Shown here piece after piece: positions 41,905 to 51,614 of a stretch of DNA of 64,000 nucleotides. The stretch is from positions 3,658,001 through 3,722,000 of the forward strand of contig NZ_PDJJ01000001.1 in the NCBI RefSeq assembly GCF_002563715.1, given 5' to 3'. Made by a program: the position numbers and the translations under genes. The stretch is from Isoptericola jiangsuensis (lineage in GTDB: Bacteria; Actinomycetota; Actinomycetes; Actinomycetales; Cellulomonadaceae). The notes beneath the pieces are model-generated. The model saw only the letters and a program-made list of their open reading frames with translations. It had not been told where the DNA came from and ran no database searches. The stretch's first letter is position 1. Each line of letters starts with the position of its first letter.

Positions 41905-42804
41905 TCATCCCTTGACCGCACCCTGGAGTCCGTTGACGATGCGCTTCTGCATGGCCAGGAAGAAGACGAGCGCGGGGATCATCGCGAGCGTGGTGAAGGC
42001 GAACACGCCGGCCGTGTCGGCGGAGTGCTCGGAGGAGAAGTCGGCGACGCCGAGGGGCAGCGTCTTCATGTCGCCCTGCAGCAGGAGCAGCGGCAGCAGG
42101 TAGGCGTTCCAGGAGCCGACGAACGCGAGGACGCCGACGGTGACCATGCCGGGTCCGGACAGCGGCAGGAGGATCCGCCAGAAGAACCCGATGCGGCTGG
42201 TGCCGTCGAGCTGGGCGGCCTCCTCGAGCTCCTTGGGCAGGGCCTGCAGGAACGGGCGCAGGATGACGACGGTCATGGGCAGCGCGAACGCGGCCTGCGG
42301 CAGCGCGACGCCCCACCAGCTGTTCCCCAGGCCGAAGTTCTGCGTGAGGAGGATGAACAGCGGGATGACGGCGACGGTGGCCGGGAAGAGCAGCCCGGCG
42401 ACGAACACCATGAACAGCGCCTCGCGGCCCTTGAAGGTGTAGCGCGCCAGCGGGTACGCGGCCATGACGCCGAAGATCACGACGATCGCGGTGGTGATGA
42501 CCGCGATGACCACCGAGTTGAGGGTGTACTGCCAGAAGGACGGGTTGGTGATGACGCCCGTGTAGTTGGTGAACACCCAGGGGTCCGGCAGCGCGGCGGG
42601 CGACTCGGTGAGCTGCCCGTTGGTGCGGAAGCCGCTGAGCACGCCGTACAGGACGGGACCGAGGGTCGCGCAGACGACGACGAAGGCCACGGCGTAGACG
42701 AGGGGGCTGCCGCCCTGGAAGCGGCGGGCGCCGCCGCGGCGGCGCGAGGTCGGCTGCGGCTCCGGCGCCGTGGTGGCGGGCGGTCGGGTCGTCGTGGCCA
42801 TCAC
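41905..42804 (-). CDS. Sugar ABC transporter permease, MalG type
   Basis: 299 residues with six membrane helices after a disordered, Pro/Thr-rich N-terminus. The EAA loop (EEAAQLDGTSRIGFFWRILLPLSGP, about 185-205) contacts the ATPase. It is a CUT1-family inner-membrane component, paired with the MalF-type permease whose gene it overlaps by 4 bp. No ATPase gene is in the cluster, as is common in actinobacteria, where one MsiK-like ATPase serves several systems. Confidence 0.93.
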   Translation of the reverse strand: MMATTTRPPATTAPEPQPTSRRRGGARRFQGGSPLVYAVAFVVVCATLGPVLYGVLSGFRTNGQLTESPAALPDPWVFTNYTGVITNPSFWQYTLNSVVIAVITTAIVVIFGVMAAYPLARYTFKGREALFMVFVAGLLFPATVAVIPLFILLTQNFGLGNSWWGVALPQAAFALPMTVVILRPFLQALPKELEEAAQLDGTSRIGFFWRILLPLSGPGMVTVGVLAFVGSWNAYLLPLLLLQGDMKTLPLGVADFSSEHSADTAGVFAFTTLAMIPALVFFLAMQKRIVNGLQGAVKG

Positions 42805-43811
42805 GCCACCCCCTTGTCACGGTTGAGGATGAGTCGCTGGTAGAGCACCGCCATGACGAGCGCGATCCCGAACAGGACCACGGAGGCGGCGCCGGCGATG
42901 CCGAAGTTGTTGCTCCGGGTGCCCTCGTTGACGAGGAAGATCGCCATGGTGCTGGTGGCGTTCGCGGGTCCGCCCTTGGTGAGGATCCAGACCATGTCGA
43001 ACAGCTGGAGCGAACCGATCATGGACAGGAAGCCCCAGGTGCGGATGGTGGGGCCGAGCAGCGGGATGGTGATGCGCCGCTGGACCTGCCACCAGGAGGC
43101 GCCGTCGAGCTGCGCGGCCTCGTACAGCTCGTCGGGCACGCCCTGGAGGCCGGCGAGGAAGAGGATGACGGCGAGGCCGAGGTACTTCCAGGTGAGGATG
43201 ACCAGGACGGTCCACAGCGCGAGGTCGGGGTCGCCGAGCCAGCCCTGGGGCGGCGGTTCGAGCCCGACGGCCTGCAAGAGGGTGTCGAGGACGCCGTAGT
43301 ACGGCTGGAGGAGCTGGAACCAGATGACGCCGGCGACGACCTCCGCCAGGACGTACGGCACGAAGATGATCGTGCGCAGCATGCCCTGGCCCCACATCTT
43401 GCGGTTGAGGAGCAGCGCGATGGCGAGGCCGAGCGGGAGCTGGATCGCGATCGACGCGACGACGATCACGAGGTTGTTGACGAGGGAGCCGACGAACACG
43501 TCGTCGGTGAGGACCGACACGTAGTTCGCGAGCCCGACGAAGTCCACCATGGGACCTCGCCCGTTCCAGCGGTAGACGGACATCTGGACGGCCGTGATGA
43601 CCGGCCAGACGACGAAGAGGACGAGCATCGCGAGGGCCGGGGTCACGAAGAACGCGATCTCCAGGCGCTTGCGGAGGTTCTTGTCGTTCGTCTGCCGACC
43701 TCCCGCCGGTCGCCCGGCCGCCGGACGACCCGTGCGGGTCGTGCCGGCGGCCGGGCGGGAGGAGGTGGCAGACGACTCGGAGGCCGTCGTGACGGCTGCG
43801 TCGTCTGCCAT
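42801..43811 (-). CDS. Sugar ABC transporter permease, MalF type
   Basis: 336 residues from ATG 43811 with AGGGG eight bases upstream; a GTG at 43820 that overlaps the preceding stop is an alternative. A basic, low-complexity N-terminus (about 1-45) precedes six helices (EIAFFVTPALAMLVLFVVWPV first). EAA loop: YEAAQLDGASWWQVQRRITIPLLGP. First permease of a CUT1 sugar importer; the gene order is binding protein, MalF type, MalG type, GH3. Confidence 0.93.
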   Translation of the reverse strand: MADDAAVTTASESSATSSRPAAGTTRTGRPAAGRPAGGRQTNDKNLRKRLEIAFFVTPALAMLVLFVVWPVITAVQMSVYRWNGRGPMVDFVGLANYVSVLTDDVFVGSLVNNLVIVVASIAIQLPLGLAIALLLNRKMWGQGMLRTIIFVPYVLAEVVAGVIWFQLLQPYYGVLDTLLQAVGLEPPPQGWLGDPDLALWTVLVILTWKYLGLAVILFLAGLQGVPDELYEAAQLDGASWWQVQRRITIPLLGPTIRTWGFLSMIGSLQLFDMVWILTKGGPANATSTMAIFLVNEGTRSNNFGIAGAASVVLFGIALVMAVLYQRLILNRDKGVA

Positions 43812-43816
43812 CTCGA

Positions 43817-45136
43817 TCACCCCTGCGCCGCTGCGGCTTCTTCGATGGCGTCGACGACGTCCTGCGGGCCCGCCTCGCCGGCGAACATCAGGGCGATCGC
43901 GTCGTTCATCGCGCTGCCGACGGACTGCCCGAGCCGGGTGTCCAGGTAGAGCTGGGTCTCGCCGCCGCCGTCGCGGACGGGGATGAGCTGGGCGAGCGTC
44001 TCGTTGGACAGGGAGCCGGTCGCGGCCGGGTTGGTGGGCAGGCCCATGTCGAGCTCGGCGAATCCGGTCTGCACCTCGTCGCTCAGCAGGTACGCGGCGA
44101 AGTCGACCGCGGCGTCGGGGGCGTCCTGGGACACGGCCCAGGCGTCACCGCCACCCATCTGGTCGGACGGGTTGCCGGCCTGGCCGTCGAACGTCGGGAA
44201 GGCGAACCAGCCCAGCCAGTCGGGGACCTTCTGGTCCTCGCGCAGGCCGCCGACGACGCCGGGCTCCCAGTGGCCGGCGAGCTCCATGCCGACGCGCTCG
44301 GAGGCGAGCAGGCCGGAGGCGGACGTCGGGCCGGACTGCGCGGCGGTGCCGAGGAAGCCGGGGTTGAACGGCTCGGCGGCGATGATGTTCTCGACGTCCT
44401 CGCCGGCCTTGATGAAGCACTCGTCGGAGTAGTCGCCGGACTCGATGGCGGCCTCGACGGTGTCGAAGGCGCACTCGCGGACGACGCCGTAGTACCAGTA
44501 GTGGGCGGCGGGCCACTTGTCGCCGGCGCCGACGGAGATCGGGTCGATGCCCGCGGCCTCGAGCTTGTCGAGGTAGCCGTCGAACTCCTCGACGGTGGGG
44601 CTCTGCGAGACGTCGGAGATGCCGGCCTGCTCGAAGAGGTCCTTGTTGTACCAGAAGCCGACGATGCCCATGGAGAACGGCAGGGCGTAGACCTTGTCGT
44701 CGACCGTGTACTGCCCGGCGAACGACGAGATCTTCTCGATGGTGTCGGAGGCGTCGGTGGTGAGGTCGCGCAGGAGACCGGCGTCGACGTCGTTCTGCAG
44801 CTCGCCGCCGCCGCGGCTCATGAAGACGTCGGGGACGTCGGTTCCGGCCTGCATGGCGGCCTGCAGCTTGGTGACCATGTCCTCGTGCTGCATGGCCTCG
44901 ACCTGGACGGTGACGCCCGGGTTGTCGGCCTCGAAGTCGGCGGCCACCTGGTCGTAGTACTCCTTGCCCTCACCGGTGTTGGAGTTGTGCCACCACTCGA
45001 TGGTGACGTCGCCGCCGGCGCTGGCGGTCTCCTCGGTGTCCTGGTCAGCGGTGCCCTGGCCGGCGCATGCCGTGGCCAGGAGGGCGATGGTGGCGCCCAT
45101 CGCGACCGCGCCTGCGCGTCGCATTGTCCTCGTCAT
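43817..45136 (-). CDS. Sugar-binding lipoprotein of ABC transporter (CUT1)
   Basis: 439 residues. Signal peptide with lipobox LLATAC (Cys24), then an acidic linker and a family-1 solute-binding fold (VTIEWWHNSNTGEGKEYYDQVAADFEADNPGVTVQVE). Aromatic residues typical of sugar contacts are frequent (HYWYYG, DWLGWFAFPTFDG). It captures an oligosaccharide outside and hands it to the two permeases. First gene of the operon; a LacI-type operator-like palindrome lies about 120 bp upstream. Confidence 0.93.
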   Translation of the reverse strand: MTRTMRRAGAVAMGATIALLATACAGQGTADQDTEETASAGGDVTIEWWHNSNTGEGKEYYDQVAADFEADNPGVTVQVEAMQHEDMVTKLQAAMQAGTDVPDVFMSRGGGELQNDVDAGLLRDLTTDASDTIEKISSFAGQYTVDDKVYALPFSMGIVGFWYNKDLFEQAGISDVSQSPTVEEFDGYLDKLEAAGIDPISVGAGDKWPAAHYWYYGVVRECAFDTVEAAIESGDYSDECFIKAGEDVENIIAAEPFNPGFLGTAAQSGPTSASGLLASERVGMELAGHWEPGVVGGLREDQKVPDWLGWFAFPTFDGQAGNPSDQMGGGDAWAVSQDAPDAAVDFAAYLLSDEVQTGFAELDMGLPTNPAATGSLSNETLAQLIPVRDGGGETQLYLDTRLGQSVGSAMNDAIALMFAGEAGPQDVVDAIEEAAAAQG

Positions 45137-45252
45137 CGTGAACCCCTTGGTCGTCGTCGACTCGTCGTACGAGATCTGCTGGTGCGGGGGTCCTCGTCCA
45201 TGAGAGTTCCCGCGCAGAACTACCGTGGCAAACCCGCGCGACTCTTGTCAAA

Positions 45253-45266
45253 CGTTTTCGATAACG
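45253..45266. promoter_or_regulatory. LacI-family operator-like palindrome
   Basis: CGTTTTCGATAACG: CGTT-x-TCGA-x-AACG, 12 of 14 bases symmetrical, with AAA / GGTTT flanks that extend the symmetry loosely. It lies in the 189-bp gap between the binding-protein gene and the divergent lacI-type gene and is locally AT-rich. Likely site for that regulator, controlling both directions. Confidence 0.65.
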
Positions 45267-45313
45267 GTTTCACAACACGCGGGCGCCCTCGTACGCCCCG
45301 ACCCGGACAGGAC

Positions 45314-45319
45314 TACGCT
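45314..45319 (+). promoter_or_regulatory. -10 element for leaderless LacI-type regulator mRNA
   Basis: TACGCT, six bases (CCAGGG), then GTG 45326. Confidence 0.5.
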
Positions 45320-45325
45320 CCAGGG

Positions 45326-46384
45326 GTGAGCACAGCCGCCGAGCCATCCGCCCCGAGCACGGCCGCCCCCTCGTTCGCGGGCCGCGTGACCATCTCCGAC
45401 GTCGCGCGCGTCGCCGGGGTGTCCGTCGCCACCGTGTCCAAGGTCGTCAACAACCGCTACGGCGTCGCCCCCGCGACCGCCGAGCGGGTGCTCGGCGTCG
45501 TCGCCGAGCTCGGCTACGAGTCCTCCCTCGTCGCCCGCAGCCTGCGGCGGCAGTCCACCAACGTCGTCGGCGTGCTCGTCGCCGAGTTCGAGCCGTACTC
45601 GACCGAGCTGCTCAAGGGGATCTCGTCCGCCGTCAGCGGCACCGGCTACGAGCTGCTCGCCTACTCCGGCGGGTCCGACGGCGGCACCGTCGCCGGATGG
45701 GAACGGCGCTCCCTGTCCCGGCTCGCCGGCACCCTCATCGACGCCGCGATCGTCGTCACGCCCACGATGGTGCTGTCCGAGGCCAACGGCATCCCCGTCG
45801 TCGCCATCGACCCGCACACCGGGCCCGAGGGCACCCACACCGTCGACTCCGACAACACCACCGGCGCCCGCGAGGCCGTCGAGCACCTCATCGCGCTCGG
45901 CCACCGCCGCATCGCCCACCTGGGGGGCCGCACCGACCTCGAGTCCGCCCGCCTGCGCGAGCTCGGCTACCGGCAGGCGCTGGACAACGCCGGGATCGGC
46001 GTCGACCCCACCCTCGTGCGGGTCGGCGGCTACCGGCCCGACACCGCCGACACCCCCGCCCGCGAGCTGCTCAGCCGCCGCGACGGCGAACGCCCCACGG
46101 CCGTGTTCGCGGCCAACGACCAGTCGGCCATCCACGTCATGGAGGTCGCCGCCGAGCTGGGCCTGCGCGTCCCCGAGGACCTGTCCGTCGTCGGCTTCGA
46201 CAACGTGCCCGAGTCCGCGACCGTCACGCCCCCGCTCACCACCGTCGCCCAGCCGCTGCACCGCATGGGCGCCGAGGCGCTGCGCATGCTGCTCGACGTC
46301 CTCGAGGGCGCCCCGCGCGAGCAGCACCTGCGGCTCCCGACGTCGCTCGTCGTGCGCTCCAGCACGGGACCCGCGCCCGCCTGA
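45326..46384 (+). CDS. LacI-family transcriptional regulator
   Basis: 352 residues from GTG 45326. The N-terminal HTH (about 20-70) reads VTISDVARVAGVSVATVSKVVNNRYGV with the hinge helix region LGYESSLVARSLRRQ. The periplasmic-binding-protein-like ligand domain (75-345) has VVGVLVAEFEPYSTELLKGI and AVFAANDQSAIHVMEVA then DLSVVGFDNVPES. It most likely represses the divergent sugar uptake / GH3 operon until the imported oligosaccharide or its product binds. An 18-residue Ser/Ala/Pro tail precedes the HTH. Confidence 0.94.
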   Translation: MSTAAEPSAPSTAAPSFAGRVTISDVARVAGVSVATVSKVVNNRYGVAPATAERVLGVVAELGYESSLVARSLRRQSTNVVGVLVAEFEPYSTELLKGISSAVSGTGYELLAYSGGSDGGTVAGWERRSLSRLAGTLIDAAIVVTPTMVLSEANGIPVVAIDPHTGPEGTHTVDSDNTTGAREAVEHLIALGHRRIAHLGGRTDLESARLRELGYRQALDNAGIGVDPTLVRVGGYRPDTADTPARELLSRRDGERPTAVFAANDQSAIHVMEVAAELGLRVPEDLSVVGFDNVPESATVTPPLTTVAQPLHRMGAEALRMLLDVLEGAPREQHLRLPTSLVVRSSTGPAPA

Positions 46385-46411
46385 CGCCCCGCGGTCCGCC
46401 CACGGCGCCGG

Positions 46412-47623
46412 TCAGGCCGGGATGCCGGCGAACCAGCGCTCCACGGCGTCCAGCCGCAGCGACGTCTGCGCCGGCCAGTCGGCCTCCTGCACCCGGTGCG
46501 GGCCCGTCGCCAGCGACAGCAGGACGCCCGCCACCCGCGCGGTCAGCTCGGCCGGGTCGACGACGCCCGCGAAGCCGTGCGCGTACCCCACCGCCAGCGC
46601 GTGCAGCCGGTCGGTGTCCCAGCCGCGCAGCAGCGACAGGGTCTCGACGTGCGCGACGAGGCACGCCAGGTCGTCGGCGCGGCGGCCCGGCCCGGCCGAG
46701 TCGACGTCCAGCAGCCCGGTGATCCGGCCCTCGGTGAGCATGACCTGGGCCTCGTAGAGGTCGCCGTGGGTGGGGTCGTCGGCGGGCAGCCCGGCGATGC
46801 GCTGCTCGACGGCGGTCGCGAGCTGCGCGGCCCGGTCGGCCTCGGCGGGCAGGGCGGCGCCGATGACGGAGGCGTAGTGGGAGGCGTTCTCGCTCCACGA
46901 CGTGCGCCGGGGCAGGTCGACGACGTCGCGCGGCAGCCGGTCGAGGAGCTCGACGACCTCGTCCGGTCCGGGGACGGGGCCGCCGTCGCGCACGGCACGT
47001 CGCATGGACTCCCCCGGCAGCGGCGCGATGACGAGCAGGCCGTCGTTGTTGCGGCCCAGCGGCTTGGGGACGGGCAGCCCGGCCCCCGCGAGCAGCGCGT
47101 GGCGGGCGTGCAGGTCGTCCACCTTGTCGGGGCGCACGACCTTGAGGAACACCCGCGCCCCGGGGGTGCTGGCCTCGATGACGGCGCGGCGGGTGGGCCG
47201 GTAGGCCCGCACCTTGAGGGTGACGGGGCCGCGTGCGACCTCGGGCACGCCGAGGTCCCCGAGCAGCGTCGCGACGGCGTGGGCGTCGAACGCGGTGGCG
47301 AGCGCCGGCAGCGCCGGGTCGCCGGGGAACCGCCAGATCGCGACGGAGTGCTCGCCGTCGTCGAGGGTGAGGACGCCGGGGACCTGCTGGTCGCCGGGCC
47401 GCCCGAGGGACGCGCCCAGGGTCTCGGTCCGCACCTGCGAGCCGTCGCCGGTGCTCGCCCAGCGCACGCGCGCCCGGTAGGCGACGGTCGTCGACCGGCC
47501 GGGCCGGTGGTCCACCTGGCGCACGGACCAGTCGACGAGCTCGCCCCCCGCCGTCGCCACGGCCGTCGCGAGGAGCTCGGTCGCGTCCTCGCCGGTCAGG
47601 AGGTCCAGGTCGTTCTGCGCCAC
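46412..47623 (-). CDS. Aminoglycoside-phosphotransferase-fold kinase (APH family)
   Basis: 403 residues from a GTG. The C-terminal half is a Ser/Thr-kinase-like fold with [33 protein letters not shown] (N lobe), the catalytic [11 protein letters not shown] (H-G-D) and [20 protein letters not shown] (metal-binding D-x-D region). The first 150 residues form an added beta-rich domain ([31 protein letters not shown]). Members phosphorylate small hydroxyl compounds, sugars or lipids; drug resistance cannot be inferred. Convergent with the LacI-type gene, 27 bp apart. Confidence 0.82.
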   Translation of the reverse strand: MAQNDLDLLTGEDATELLATAVATAGGELVDWSVRQVDHRPGRSTTVAYRARVRWASTGDGSQVRTETLGASLGRPGDQQVPGVLTLDDGEHSVAIWRFPGDPALPALATAFDAHAVATLLGDLGVPEVARGPVTLKVRAYRPTRRAVIEASTPGARVFLKVVRPDKVDDLHARHALLAGAGLPVPKPLGRNNDGLLVIAPLPGESMRRAVRDGGPVPGPDEVVELLDRLPRDVVDLPRRTSWSENASHYASVIGAALPAEADRAAQLATAVEQRIAGLPADDPTHGDLYEAQVMLTEGRITGLLDVDSAGPGRRADDLACLVAHVETLSLLRGWDTDRLHALAVGYAHGFAGVVDPAELTARVAGVLLSLATGPHRVQEADWPAQTSLRLDAVERWFAGIPA

Positions 47624-47725
47624 GGAGTCATCCTCACCAGTTCCGGCCGGGTGCGCTCGTTCACCACGCCGACCCGCGCCGGCGCCCGGGCTCGCGGGGC
47701 GTCGGCGCCGGTCGTCGGTGCGCGG

Positions 47726-48211
47726 TCAGGCGCCGAACATCTCGCGGAGCTCGCGGGTCTCCGCGTCGGACATGTTGGAGCTGACGAGGGTCGCCTTGAT
47801 CCCGTGCAGCCGCTCCCGGAACCGGTCGGGGTCGCCCTGCTCGGTGATGAGGAACAGGCCGGACGTGCCGGGCACGATCTCGGCCTTGATCCGCTCGAGG
47901 TCGTCCTTGGTGATCCCGACGTCGGAGAGCACGCGGCTGAGGCCGCCGATGGCGGCGCCCGCGACGGCCCCGATGACGGGGATGAAGAACAGCGCGCCGA
48001 TGAGGAGGCCCCAGAGGGCTCCCCAGCCGCCGGACTTCGCGGCGTCGTCGTTGATCCCGTGGGTGGTGGGGTGGTCGTCGCCCTCGGGCCACTCGACGAC
48101 GGCGTGGTCGACGAGGGTGATCAGGCCCTCCGACGCCGCGTCCTTGACGATGGCGACGGTGCGGGCGGCGCCCTCGGGGTCGTCGAACTTCCAGACGGTG
48201 AACATGGCCAT
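47726..48211 (-). CDS. DUF1269-like protein with glycine-zipper membrane segment
   Basis: 161 residues; AGGAGG lies eight bases before the ATG. The N-terminus ([31 protein letters not shown]) and the middle Gly-rich hydrophobic segment ([29 protein letters not shown], about 73-101) are the DUF1269 pattern. The C-terminal part ([22 protein letters not shown]) is soluble. Function is not established; members are often stress-related membrane proteins in actinobacteria. Confidence 0.85.
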   Translation of the reverse strand: MAMFTVWKFDDPEGAARTVAIVKDAASEGLITLVDHAVVEWPEGDDHPTTHGINDDAAKSGGWGALWGLLIGALFFIPVIGAVAGAAIGGLSRVLSDVGITKDDLERIKAEIVPGTSGLFLITEQGDPDRFRERLHGIKATLVSSNMSDAETRELREMFGA

Positions 48212-48363
48212 GCGTGCGTCCTCCTCGAACGTCGACGTCCGGTGCGACGGCCCGTCCCGGACCGCCCGCCTCGATCCTGGCACCCGGCCCGGGAGGGCGC
48301 CACAGCAGCGGGAAAGCGCTCGCCCGCTGGGCGGACGACCGCGCGCCCGCTCCCGGGGGTCAC

Positions 48364-48369
48364 TACCGT
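48364..48369 (+). promoter_or_regulatory. -10 element for leaderless pgi mRNA
   Basis: TACCGT, seven bases (AGGCACC), then ATG 48377. Confidence 0.5.
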
Positions 48370-48376
48370 AGGCACC

Positions 48377-50086
48377 ATGACGACCACCCCTGTCGACGCC
48401 ACCACCACGCCGTCCTGGGCGGACCTCCAGCGCCACCACCGCGAGTTCCGCGGCGACCTGCGCGGCTGGTTCGCCACCGACCCGGGCCGCGCGGAGCGCC
48501 TCACCCGCACGGCGGGCGACCTGCTGGTCGACCTGTCCAAGAACCTCGTCACCGACGAGACGCTCGACCTGCTCGTGCGCCTCGCCCACGACGTCGACCT
48601 CCCGGCCCGCACCGAGGCGATGTTCACCGGCGAGCACATCAACGTCACCGAGGACCGCGCCGTCCTGCACACGGCCCTGCGCCGCGCACCCGGCACGCAG
48701 CCGCCGCTGGTCGTGGACGGCCAGGACGTCGACGCCGACGTCGCCCGCGAGCTCGACAAGCTCTCCGCGTTCGCCGACCAGGTGCGCTCGGGCGCGTGGA
48801 CGGGGGTCACCGGCAAGCCGGTGCGGACCGTGGTCAACATCGGCATCGGCGGCTCCGACCTCGGGCCGGTCATGGTCTACGAGGCCCTCGCGCCGTACGG
48901 CGAGGGTGGCCCTGCGGCCCGGTTCGTCTCGAACATCGACCCCACCGACGTCGCGCAGAAGACCGCCGACCTCGACCCGGAGACCACGCTGTTCATCGTG
49001 GCCTCCAAGACGTTCGGCACCCTGGAGACGCTGACCAACGCGCGTCTGGCGCGGGCGTGGCTCTGGGAGCGCCTGGTGGCCGCCGGCGCCATCGAGGACA
49101 CCGCCGAGGCCCGCCAGGCCGCCGTCGGCAAGCACTTCGTCGCCGTGTCCACCGCCCTGGACAAGGTCGCCGCGTTCGGCATCGACCCGGCCAACGCGTT
49201 CGGCTTCTGGGACTGGGTGGGCGGCCGCTACTCGGTGGACTCCGCCATCGGCACCTCGCTGGCGATCGCGTTCGGTCCCGACGTGTTCCGCGAGCTCCTC
49301 GCGGGGTTCCGCACGATGGACGAGCACTTCCGCACCACGCCGCTGGAGCGGAACGTCCCCGCGCTGATGGGCCTGCTCAACGTCTGGTACGTCAACTTCC
49401 TCGACGCCCACACGCACGCCGTGCTGCCCTACGCCCAGCAGCTCCACCGCTTCCCGGCCTACCTCCAGCAGCTCACCATGGAGTCGAACGGCAAGTCGGT
49501 GCGCGCCGACGGCTCCCCCGTCACGTCGCAGACCGGCGAGGTCTTCTGGGGCGAGCCCGGCACCAACGGCCAGCACGCCTTCTACCAGCTCATCCACCAG
49601 GGCACCCGGACGATCCCCGCGGACTTCATCGCGTTCGCGACGCCCGCCTACCCGCTCTCCGATGCCGAGGGTGACGGGGGTGCGGTGCAGCCGGGCGCCG
49701 ACGTGCACGAGCTGTTCCTCGCGAACTTCTTCGCGCAGACCAAGGCGCTGGCGTTCGGCAAGACGGCCGACGAGGTCCGCGCGGAGGGCACGGCCGAGCA
49801 CCTGGTGAGCGCTCGCACGTTCTCCGGGAACCGCCCGACGACGTCGATCATGGCACCCGCGCTCACCCCGTCGGTGCTCGGCCAGCTCGTCGCGCTCTAC
49901 GAGCACGTCACGTTCGTGCAGGGTGTGGTGTGGGGCATCGACTCGTTCGACCAGTGGGGCGTGGAGCTCGGCAAGAAGCTCGCCCTGGAGGTCGCGCCCG
50001 CCGTGGCCGGCGACGACGCCGCGCTCGCCGCGCAGGACGCCTCGACGAAGGCGCTGGTCGAGTACTACCGGGCGCACCGTTCCTGA
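48377..50086 (+). CDS. pgi: Glucose-6-phosphate isomerase
   Basis: 569 residues, standard for bacterial Pgi of the large type. Interconverts glucose-6-phosphate and fructose-6-phosphate in glycolysis and gluconeogenesis. Signatures: [54 protein letters not shown], and near the C-terminus [13 protein letters not shown] with the active-site Lys. The catalytic Glu region is TMESNGKSV. Monocistronic, with a long terminator directly after the stop. Confidence 0.98.
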   Translation: MTTTPVDATTTPSWADLQRHHREFRGDLRGWFATDPGRAERLTRTAGDLLVDLSKNLVTDETLDLLVRLAHDVDLPARTEAMFTGEHINVTEDRAVLHTALRRAPGTQPPLVVDGQDVDADVARELDKLSAFADQVRSGAWTGVTGKPVRTVVNIGIGGSDLGPVMVYEALAPYGEGGPAARFVSNIDPTDVAQKTADLDPETTLFIVASKTFGTLETLTNARLARAWLWERLVAAGAIEDTAEARQAAVGKHFVAVSTALDKVAAFGIDPANAFGFWDWVGGRYSVDSAIGTSLAIAFGPDVFRELLAGFRTMDEHFRTTPLERNVPALMGLLNVWYVNFLDAHTHAVLPYAQQLHRFPAYLQQLTMESNGKSVRADGSPVTSQTGEVFWGEPGTNGQHAFYQLIHQGTRTIPADFIAFATPAYPLSDAEGDGGAVQPGADVHELFLANFFAQTKALAFGKTADEVRAEGTAEHLVSARTFSGNRPTTSIMAPALTPSVLGQLVALYEHVTFVQGVVWGIDSFDQWGVELGKKLALEVAPAVAGDDAALAAQDASTKALVEYYRAHRS

Positions 50087-50092
50087 GGGTCC

Positions 50093-50144
50093 GCACGCCG
50101 CGCAGGGGTCCGCCGGGTCGTCCCGGCGGGCCCCTGCGGCGTGC
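50093..50144 (+). terminator. Terminator after pgi
   Basis: A long GC-rich hairpin: GCACGCCGCGCAGGGG pairs with CCCCTGCGGCGTGC and inner CCGCCGGG with CCCGGCGG, loop TCGT, starting 6 bp after the stop. Confidence 0.85.
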
Positions 50145-50394
50145 CGGGCGACCCTCGCGGACCGGTGTCGCGGGACGCGACGGGGCGACGGGAGCGGCGG
50201 GCCCGCGACGGATGCGCACCGATGGTTGACCGCGTGCTGACCGTGCGCCGACCGTGCCCTGACGTTCATGTCCGTCCGCACCCGGCACCGCCGCACGTCA
50301 CAGCCCCCACTTCCCGTCCAAGCGCTCCCGGCCCCTAGAATCGGCCCCGCGGCCGTTCAACCCCCCACCGGCCGGCGACCTCGAAGGAGCCCGT
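50145..50394 (+). promoter_or_regulatory. Promoter region of the stressosome operon
   Basis: No gene fits here. TAGAAT at 50336-50341 is a good -10, about 54 bases before the ATG, and AAGGAG lies six bases before it. No clear -35, direct repeat or palindrome was seen in the remaining 190 bases. Confidence 0.5.
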
Positions 50395-51213
50395 ATGCCC
50401 GGCACCCCGCTGCACCAGATCCTCGCCGACCACGCCGACGCGGTCCGGGCCGCCTGGCTCGGCGCCGCCGCGGACGAGCTGCGAGGCCGCACGTCCCGCG
50501 GGGAGCTCGAGCGCGAGCAGTCCGACATCTTCGCCGCCCTGCTGGACGGGCTCGGGCAGGGGGCCGCGACGGTCGACGACCCGGCCTTCGACCAGCTCCG
50601 CGGCATCCTCTCCGACGTCTCCTCCGCCCGCGCCCGCCTCGGGTTCACCCCCCGGGAGACCGCGGTCGCCGTCCTCGCCCTCAAGGAGGGCCTGTACGTG
50701 CTGGACGCGGCGGTGCGCGACGACGTCACCCCGCTGTTCCGTCTCGTGGACGACCTCGGCCTGTTCACGTTCGAGGCGTTCGCCGCGGCCCGCGAGTCGA
50801 TCATCGCCGAGCAGGCGGAGCAGCTCCTCGAGCTGTCGACGCCGGTGGTCAAGCTGTGGGACGGCGTCGTGGCCGTGCCGCTGGTGGGCACGCTGGACTC
50901 GGCCCGCACGCAGGTCGTCATGGAGAAGCTCCTCAACACGCTCGTCGAGACGGGCAGCGAGCACGCGATCATCGACATCACCGGCGTGCCGGCCGTCGAC
51001 ACGCAGGTCGCGCAGCACCTGCTCAAGACGGTCGTCGCGGCCCGCCTCATGGGCGCCGAGTGCACCATCAGCGGCATCCGCCCGCAGATCGCCCAGACGA
51101 TCGTCGCGCTCGGGATCGAGTTCGGCGACATCCGCACCCGCGCCTCCCTCGCCGACGCCCTGGTCGACGCCCTGCGCAGCATGGGCCGCAACGACGCCGC
51201 GGTGTCCGCGTGA
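50395..51213 (+). CDS. rsbR: RsbR-type stressosome scaffold / sensor
   Basis: 272 residues. An N-terminal helical RsbRD-type sensor domain (1-145) is joined to a STAS domain (150-265) with VVKLWDGVVAVPLVGTLDSARTQ. Both phosphorylatable threonines known from Bacillus RsbR match: Thr203 (AVDTQVAQ) and Thr235 (RPQIAQTIVALGI). It would form the stressosome core with RsbS and be phosphorylated by the RsbT kinase on stress. The N-terminal domain probably senses the signal. First gene of a six-gene chain; it overlaps rsbS by 4 bp. Confidence 0.93.
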   Translation: MPGTPLHQILADHADAVRAAWLGAAADELRGRTSRGELEREQSDIFAALLDGLGQGAATVDDPAFDQLRGILSDVSSARARLGFTPRETAVAVLALKEGLYVLDAAVRDDVTPLFRLVDDLGLFTFEAFAAARESIIAEQAEQLLELSTPVVKLWDGVVAVPLVGTLDSARTQVVMEKLLNTLVETGSEHAIIDITGVPAVDTQVAQHLLKTVVAARLMGAECTISGIRPQIAQTIVALGIEFGDIRTRASLADALVDALRSMGRNDAAVSA

Positions 51214-51614
51214 ACGACGGCGTCCCGATTCTCAAGATCGGCTCCACCCTGCTGGTCTCCATCCAGGTCGACCTGCAGGACGACACCGCGCTGCGGCTCC
51301 AGGAGGACCTCGCCGACCGCATCACGCGCACGGGCGCCCGCGGCGTGATCATCGACATCTCCGGCCTGGAGATCGTCGACAGCTTCATCGGCCGGATGCT
51401 CGCCTCCGTGGCCGCGATCTCGCGGGTCCTCGACGCGAGCACGGTCGTCGTGGGGATGCGTCCCGCGGTCGCCATCACGATGGTGGAGCTCGGGCTGTCC
51501 CTCGGCGGCGTGAGGACCGCGCTCGACGTCGACCGCGGCCTCGCGCTGCTCGCCCCCGCCGGCGACACCGCCGCCGACGTGCTTCTCGCCGCCGCGGAAC
51601 GCAGGTCTCGATGA
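51210..51614 (+). CDS. rsbS: RsbS-type stressosome antagonist (STAS)
   Basis: 134 residues from GTG (GTGA overlap). A single STAS domain: VPILKIGSTLLVSIQVDLQDDTALRLQEDL and GVIIDISGLEIVDSFIGRMLASV; Ser58 is the counterpart of the phosphorylated Ser59 of Bacillus RsbS. It holds RsbT in the stressosome until phosphorylated. The C-terminal 15 residues are an alanine-rich extension. Confidence 0.93.
   Translation: MNDGVPILKIGSTLLVSIQVDLQDDTALRLQEDLADRITRTGARGVIIDISGLEIVDSFIGRMLASVAAISRVLDASTVVVGMRPAVAITMVELGLSLGGVRTALDVDRGLALLAPAGDTAADVLLAAAERRSR

Noticed and set aside
46412-47623. Aminoglycoside resistance gene
   Set aside because: The APH fold is used by many metabolic kinases; the extra N-terminal domain and lack of close resistance signatures give no support for drug modification.
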